From NCBI GenBank assembly GCA_041486955.1, contig JBGPML010000008.1, positions 1 to 24,541 on the forward strand: 24,541 nt of DNA, given 5' to 3'. Positions 22,050 to 24,541 of the stretch are shown piece after piece (positions within the stretch are counted from its first letter, which is position 1; each line of letters starts with the position of its first letter). The notes under the pieces are model-generated. The model made no database searches, was not told where the DNA came from, and saw only the letters and a program-made list of their open reading frames with translations. Both the position numbers and the translations under genes were made by a program. This DNA is from JBGPML01 sp041486955. GTDB taxonomy: Bacteria > Patescibacteriota > UBA1384 > 2-12-FULL-50-11 > DASWYB01.

Positions 22050-22433
22050 ATGAATCAGCATATAGTCATTCTAAACAATATCCGCTTATGCGGGATTACG
22101 GGCACTCCAGAGAATCCAAGACTGCAGAAAACCGCCTTGACCGGATTCGATACCGTGCCTTGGGAATACAAGAAAAGTGCCCTGCGTACCATAAAAGAAC
22201 TGAAAAAACAGGGTTTTACGATCATTGCCCTGGAGATTACCGATAAGAGCCAGCCGATCGAACCTGTTCAAGCAGAAAAGGTCGCGCTGGTTCTAGGGCA
22301 TGAACGAGAGGGTGTCGACGAACGGATTCTGGCTGAAGCCAATAAAGTCATGCATATTCCCATGCACGGAGCTGGAAAAAGTTTGAATGTGGCCGTGGCG
22401 TTTGGAATTGCGAGTTATCATATCTTCCATTGA
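22050..22433 (+). CDS. SpoU/TrmH-family RNA 2'-O-methyltransferase lacking motif 1
   Basis: The 127-residue protein has motif 2 (LVLGHEREGVDERIL, 80-94) and motif 3 (IPMHGAGKSLNVAVAFGIAS, 103-122) of the SPOUT fold, which form the knotted SAM-binding site. Residues 5-12 (IVILNNIR) match the first strand of the domain. In relatives this runs into motif 1 (N-x-G-S/A-x-x-R-T-A-D), which supplies the catalytic Arg. Here R12 is followed at once by LCGITGTPENP, which normally lies about 20-25 residues further on. So the motif-1 segment appears cleanly missing in frame. The protein may bind SAM or RNA without the usual catalysis. Length is shorter than the usual SpoU domain of about 140-150. It likely starts from a leaderless transcript. 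Confidence 0.85.
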   Translation: MNQHIVILNNIRLCGITGTPENPRLQKTALTGFDTVPWEYKKSALRTIKELKKQGFTIIALEITDKSQPIEPVQAEKVALVLGHEREGVDERILAEANKVMHIPMHGAGKSLNVAVAFGIASYHIFH

Positions 22434-22474
22434 CATCTTGAAGTGTCACAAAAAAAGGATTATTTTTTGGTAAC

Positions 22475-22493
22475 GAGAGCAAATTTTGCTCTC
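22475..22493. repeat. Perfect palindrome between the SpoU-like gene and the next gene
   Basis: GAGAGCAAATTTTGCTCTC has 9-bp arms around a single T. It sits between the SpoU-like stop and ATG 22519. It could be an operator, since it is too tightly closed for an ordinary terminator and has no U-tract. A poorer TGACA/TGTCA dyad lies upstream at about 22432-22448. Confidence 0.55.
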
Positions 22494-22518
22494 ACTGGCA
22501 CATAGCCATGGAGGAATG

Positions 22519-22836
22519 ATGGGGAGCACAGTTTTCGACGTAAGTTTCCTGGGGATTGCTGGACAAATCCGTATTTCTCCTCTCGAAGGAGCCAGACACG
22601 AGCTCACCCTTTCCGGCCCAGCTCGAACTAAGTCAGTCGAAGCCGATCACCAAACTGACCCCCTGACAGTGATGCTCGGTATTCTTTTGAAGCTCGCGGA
22701 AGAAGGAGGCGGTGACACTATCCGCTATGGAGGCTGTTTGATCAAGAGAGGTGAAGGCAGCCTGAACGGGGGTGATGTTGCGGCCTTCCGTCAGGCGGTG
22801 CATACGGCACAATCCAGCCCAATCATCATCGCCTGA
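22519..22836 (+). CDS. Hypothetical small protein, 105 residues
   Basis: I do not recognise this protein. It has no membrane span. MGSTVFDVSFLGIAGQIRIS suggests paired beta strands; the middle (LTVMLGILLKLAEEGGGDTIR) is a helix; YGGCLIKRGEGSLNGGD is a Gly-rich hairpin; and a last helix ends in SSPIIIA. GGAGGA (22510-22515) is 3 nt before ATG 22519 and directly before ATG 22516, so either could be used; I prefer 22519. A strong hairpin terminator follows. The palindrome at 22475-22493 lies just upstream and may regulate it. Confidence 0.65.
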   Translation: MGSTVFDVSFLGIAGQIRISPLEGARHELTLSGPARTKSVEADHQTDPLTVMLGILLKLAEEGGGDTIRYGGCLIKRGEGSLNGGDVAAFRQAVHTAQSSPIIIA

Positions 22837-22859
22837 CAACTTTCAGTTTCCATGCGTTC

Positions 22860-22900
22860 AGCCCTGCTCTTCCGCCAGCCGGCGGAGTGCGGGGCTTTCC
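22860..22900 (+). terminator. Terminator-like hairpin after the gene at 22519
   Basis: AGCCCTGC (22860-22867) pairs with GCGGGGCT at the far end. An inner CCGCC/GGCGG stem with an AGCC loop sits between. TTTCCATTT follows, a modest U-tract. Confidence 0.75.
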
Positions 22901-22921
22901 ATTTATTGCTAAAGTGAAACT

Positions 22922-23347
22922 ATGAAAGACGAAAAAATTACTAAAATTGGCGTTGGATTGATGATCCTTAAAGAAGGCAAAATGCTCTTAGGCCAGCGAC
23001 GGAGCAGTCATGGGGACGGAGAATTTTGCGGTCCTGGCGGCCATTTAGAATACATGGAAACTGCCGAAGCAACCGCCCTGCGAGAAATTGCCGAAGAATG
23101 TGGCTCACAATTCAAGGTCAAAAACGCTCGGGTGTTTTGCGTTTCGAATCTCCGTGATTATGCTCCCAAACACTACATTGATTTCGGGGTGATAGCTGAT
23201 TGGCAGTCGGGTGAGCCAGAAGTGACGGAACCAGAATTTCGGACCCATTGGGAGTGGTACAATCTTGACGCTCTACCGCACCCGCTCTTTGCATCCGTTC
23301 CTAACTACTTAATCGCCCATCGAACCGGCCGATTTTATTTTGGATAA
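22922..23347 (+). CDS. Nudix hydrolase
   Basis: The 141-residue protein has a complete Nudix box, G-x5-E-x7-REIAEECG, beginning at GGHLEYME (39-46) and ending at residue 61, with the Mg-binding Glu pair intact. The start IGVGLMILKEGKMLLGQRR and the FCGPGGHLE approach are as in MutT-like NTP pyrophosphatases. The family cleaves nucleoside diphosphates linked to another group, such as nucleotide sugars or damaged dNTPs. The substrate cannot be read from the sequence. Length is typical. ATG 22922 has a weak AAAGTGAA site. It is a single gene after a terminator. Confidence 0.92.
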   Translation: MKDEKITKIGVGLMILKEGKMLLGQRRSSHGDGEFCGPGGHLEYMETAEATALREIAEECGSQFKVKNARVFCVSNLRDYAPKHYIDFGVIADWQSGEPEVTEPEFRTHWEWYNLDALPHPLFASVPNYLIAHRTGRFYFG

Positions 23348-23353
23348 ATAAGA

Positions 23354-23410
23354 GGACTTTCGTTTTTTACTAATATAATAAAGTTACTCAGAGTTGTAAC
23401 TGGAAAGTCC
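23354..23410 (+). other. Nested inverted repeats downstream of the Nudix gene
   Basis: GGACTTTC (23354-23361) pairs with GAAAGTCC (23403-23410). Inside it AGTTAC (23382-23387) pairs with GTAACT (23396-23401). The fold encloses an AT-rich stretch with a TATAAT (23374-23379). It could be an RNA structure or an operator region. No known RNA family is recognised. Confidence 0.4.
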
Positions 23411-23449
23411 CGAACCATTTCCCCGAGGTTCTCATCCTGACCCTTAAAA

Positions 23450-23487
23450 CAAGAGAAAGAAGCCTAATTTTAGACTTTTTTCTCTTG
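23450..23487. terminator. Hairpin, possible bidirectional terminator
   Basis: CAAGAGAAA (23450-23458) pairs with TTTCTCTTG (23479-23487), and an inner AGCCTA/TAGACT stem has one mismatch. On the plus strand the inner hairpin is followed by TTTTTTCTC; on the minus strand the outer stem is followed by TTTT. It probably ends the Nudix transcript. Confidence 0.55.
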
Positions 23488-23677
23488 CTCCCCGAACCTT
23501 GAATTATTATACCAGCGTATTCCAGAAACATTTTCTAACAAAAGCTTCATTGGTGAATTAAGACAAAGATGGGAAGAAATTAAGAAATTACAAATCAAAT
23601 CTTTGTTAATTATACCTCAATCCTCAGCACAACAACGAATAACGATAAATAGTGTAGTAAGATATATACATCTATGA
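23474..23677 (+). pseudogene. Startless reading frame ending in an ATGA overlap with the DUF2975-like gene
   Basis: After a TAG at 23471 a frame stays open for 67 codons to TGA 23675-23677. It includes RQRWEEIKKLQIKSLLIIPQ and ends VVRYIHL. It has no ATG or GTG, and its first TTG is late (codon 44). Its stop overlaps the ATG of the next gene as ATGA, the usual form of translational coupling. It may be the 3' remnant of a gene lost upstream. In AT-rich DNA an open frame this long by chance is possible, so confidence is low. Confidence 0.3.
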
Positions 23678-24150
23678 AAAAAGGTTCAACATTATTCTTG
23701 AAAGTTGTTATTTTACTCATCGCAATCGGAGCCCTTATCTGGCTGATCTGGTTTCCTCAACTTGAAGGAAGAGCTGCTCACTTAGATCTCATCAGTATTC
23801 ATAAAGATCCGGTTATTATCTATGTGTATATTGCGTCTATCCCATTTTTTGTTGCGTTATATCAGGCATTTAAGCTTTTAGGCTATATTAGCGGCAATAA
23901 AGTTTTCTCTCAATCATCAGTGAACGCCGTGAGGAATATAAAATACTGTGCAATCACAATCAGTGGCTTAATTATGCTAGGTATACTATACATAAGGTTA
24001 TTTGTTATAGGTGACGACCCAGAGGATGGTAATGCATTGGGCATTTTTGCTACTTTTGCTTCTATCGTAATTGCAACCGCTGCTGCTGTTTTTCAAAAAC
24101 TTCTACAAAATGCGGTGGATATAAAATCGGAAAATGATTTAACCGTATGA
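23674..24150 (+). CDS. DUF2975-like membrane protein
   Basis: The 158-residue protein has four hydrophobic spans, at about 8-28 (LKVVILLIAIGALIWLIWF), 45-67 (DPVIIYVYIASIPFFVALYQ), 91-112 (IKYCAITISGLIMLGILYI) and 123-146 (LGIFATFASIVIATAAAVFQ). The short loops and the placement of span 4 before a LLQNAVDIKSEND tail match the DUF2975 family. The next gene, 9 nt downstream, is a small XRE regulator, and this pairing is common in Firmicutes and elsewhere. There is no ribosome binding site before ATG 23674; TATATA (23663-23668) is close upstream, so a leaderless message or coupling is possible. The gene is AT-richer than those before 23350, which suggests transfer. Confidence 0.8.
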   Translation: MKKGSTLFLKVVILLIAIGALIWLIWFPQLEGRAAHLDLISIHKDPVIIYVYIASIPFFVALYQAFKLLGYISGNKVFSQSSVNAVRNIKYCAITISGLIMLGILYIRLFVIGDDPEDGNALGIFATFASIVIATAAAVFQKLLQNAVDIKSENDLTV

Positions 24151-24159
24151 GGTGCAATT

Positions 24160-24390
24160 ATGACAATAATAATCAATATCGACGTCATGTTGGCAAAGCG
24201 AAAAATGAGTGTTACTGAACTTACTGAAAAAGTAGGTCTAACCATGGCTAATCTTTCCATCTTGAAGAATGGAAAGGCAAAAGCTATCCGTTTTTCAACA
24301 TTGGAGGCAATTTGCAAAGCCTTAGATTGTCAGCCTGGAGATATTCTGGAATACAGAAGCAACGGGCTACCTCAAAAGACATTAGCTTAG
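24160..24390 (+). CDS. Small XRE-family (Cro/CI-type) transcriptional regulator
   Basis: The 76-residue protein is a single helix-turn-helix domain of the YozG-like group. It begins IINIDVMLAKRKMSVTELTE, and the recognition region is VGLTMANLSILKNGKAKAIR (25-44). STLEAICKALDCQPGDILEY (47-66) is the typical end of the domain. Such proteins bind an operator as dimers. GAGGTG (24149-24154) overlaps the upstream stop and precedes ATG 24160, so it is co-translated with the DUF2975-like gene. It probably controls its own operon. Confidence 0.9.
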   Translation: MTIIINIDVMLAKRKMSVTELTEKVGLTMANLSILKNGKAKAIRFSTLEAICKALDCQPGDILEYRSNGLPQKTLA

Positions 24391-24541
24391 ATTCTTCTAC
24401 GATAAATTAATTGTAAGAAATAAGGAGACTGTCGAAGCAATACCTACACCGATCTTCTTGTCTTTACAAACTAATCGTGCAGTTATAATAACAGATTTTG
24501 GCTCGCCTTAAGCGGCGCGACCATGCACCGAATGGTGCGTG
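24391..24541. other. Window end, non-coding
   Basis: No gene is visible in the last 150 bases. GCACC (24525-24529) and GGTGC (24534-24538) form a short hairpin at the very end; its flanks continue outside the window. A composition jump back to GC-rich sequence occurs near 24500. Confidence 0.45.

Noticed and set aside
23427..23440. A 13-base match, AGGTTCTCATCCT, to the tRNA-Glu anticodon arm
   Set aside because: The flanks do not form an anticodon stem, and no T-arm or acceptor stem is present. A single 13-base match may be chance.

Overview
The window looks like a chromosomal segment of a bacterium of the candidate phyla radiation (Patescibacteria). This placement is an inference from gene content and style: dense short operons, many lineage-specific membrane or acidic proteins with no recognisable family, a small acidic DUF5663-like protein, a GT4/GH130 mannoside pair, and a DedA protein. 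TGA works as a stop codon, so the code is the standard bacterial one. Base composition is near 50% GC for most of the window and becomes clearly AT-richer after about 23350. I see no rRNA, CRISPR array, insertion sequence or phage structural gene.

Layout. 1-1430: a divergent HAM1/RdgB-like NTP pyrophosphatase (+) and an unknown gene (-) with back-to-back terminators. 1433-4357 (-): dnaX followed closely by dnaB, a replication operon. 4677-6383 (+): an exported polysaccharide deacetylase with two tandem beta-sandwich repeats. 6498-6793 (+): two tiny paralogous single-span membrane proteins of 46 and 45 residues. 6817-8530: a probably frameshifted gene (-) and two unknown + strand genes with strong promoters. 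8622-9709: tRNA-Glu(CTC) on the minus strand with a nearby partial copy of its 3' end, and a DedA membrane protein.

9824-13442 is the most unusual part. Two transcription units have alignable promoters, alignable structured 5' leaders and alignable terminators. They encode four proteins, three of them membrane-anchored and built from shuffled shared modules. One carries a signal peptide, a short collagen-like stretch, a coiled coil, a Pro/Thr-rich stalk, a beta domain and a C-terminal anchor. The fourth is a small protein with a zinc-finger-like Cys/His pattern. I read this as an undescribed lineage-specific cell-envelope system.

13521-18725 (+) is an operon of a 1137-residue unknown membrane protein, a small DUF5663-like protein and a phosphomannomutase/phosphoglucomutase. 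18691-21940 (-) is a two-gene unit: a GT4 glycosyltransferase fused to an alpha-toroid domain, then a GH130 mannoside phosphorylase/hydrolase. It converges on, and overlaps, the phosphomutase gene. Together these three enzymes suggest mannose polymer or oligosaccharide turnover. 22050-23347 (+): a SpoU-type RNA methyltransferase lacking motif 1, an unknown small protein and a Nudix hydrolase. 23348-24541: an AT-rich tail with a structured non-coding stretch, a startless reading-frame remnant, a DUF2975-like membrane protein and its usual partner, a small XRE-type regulator.
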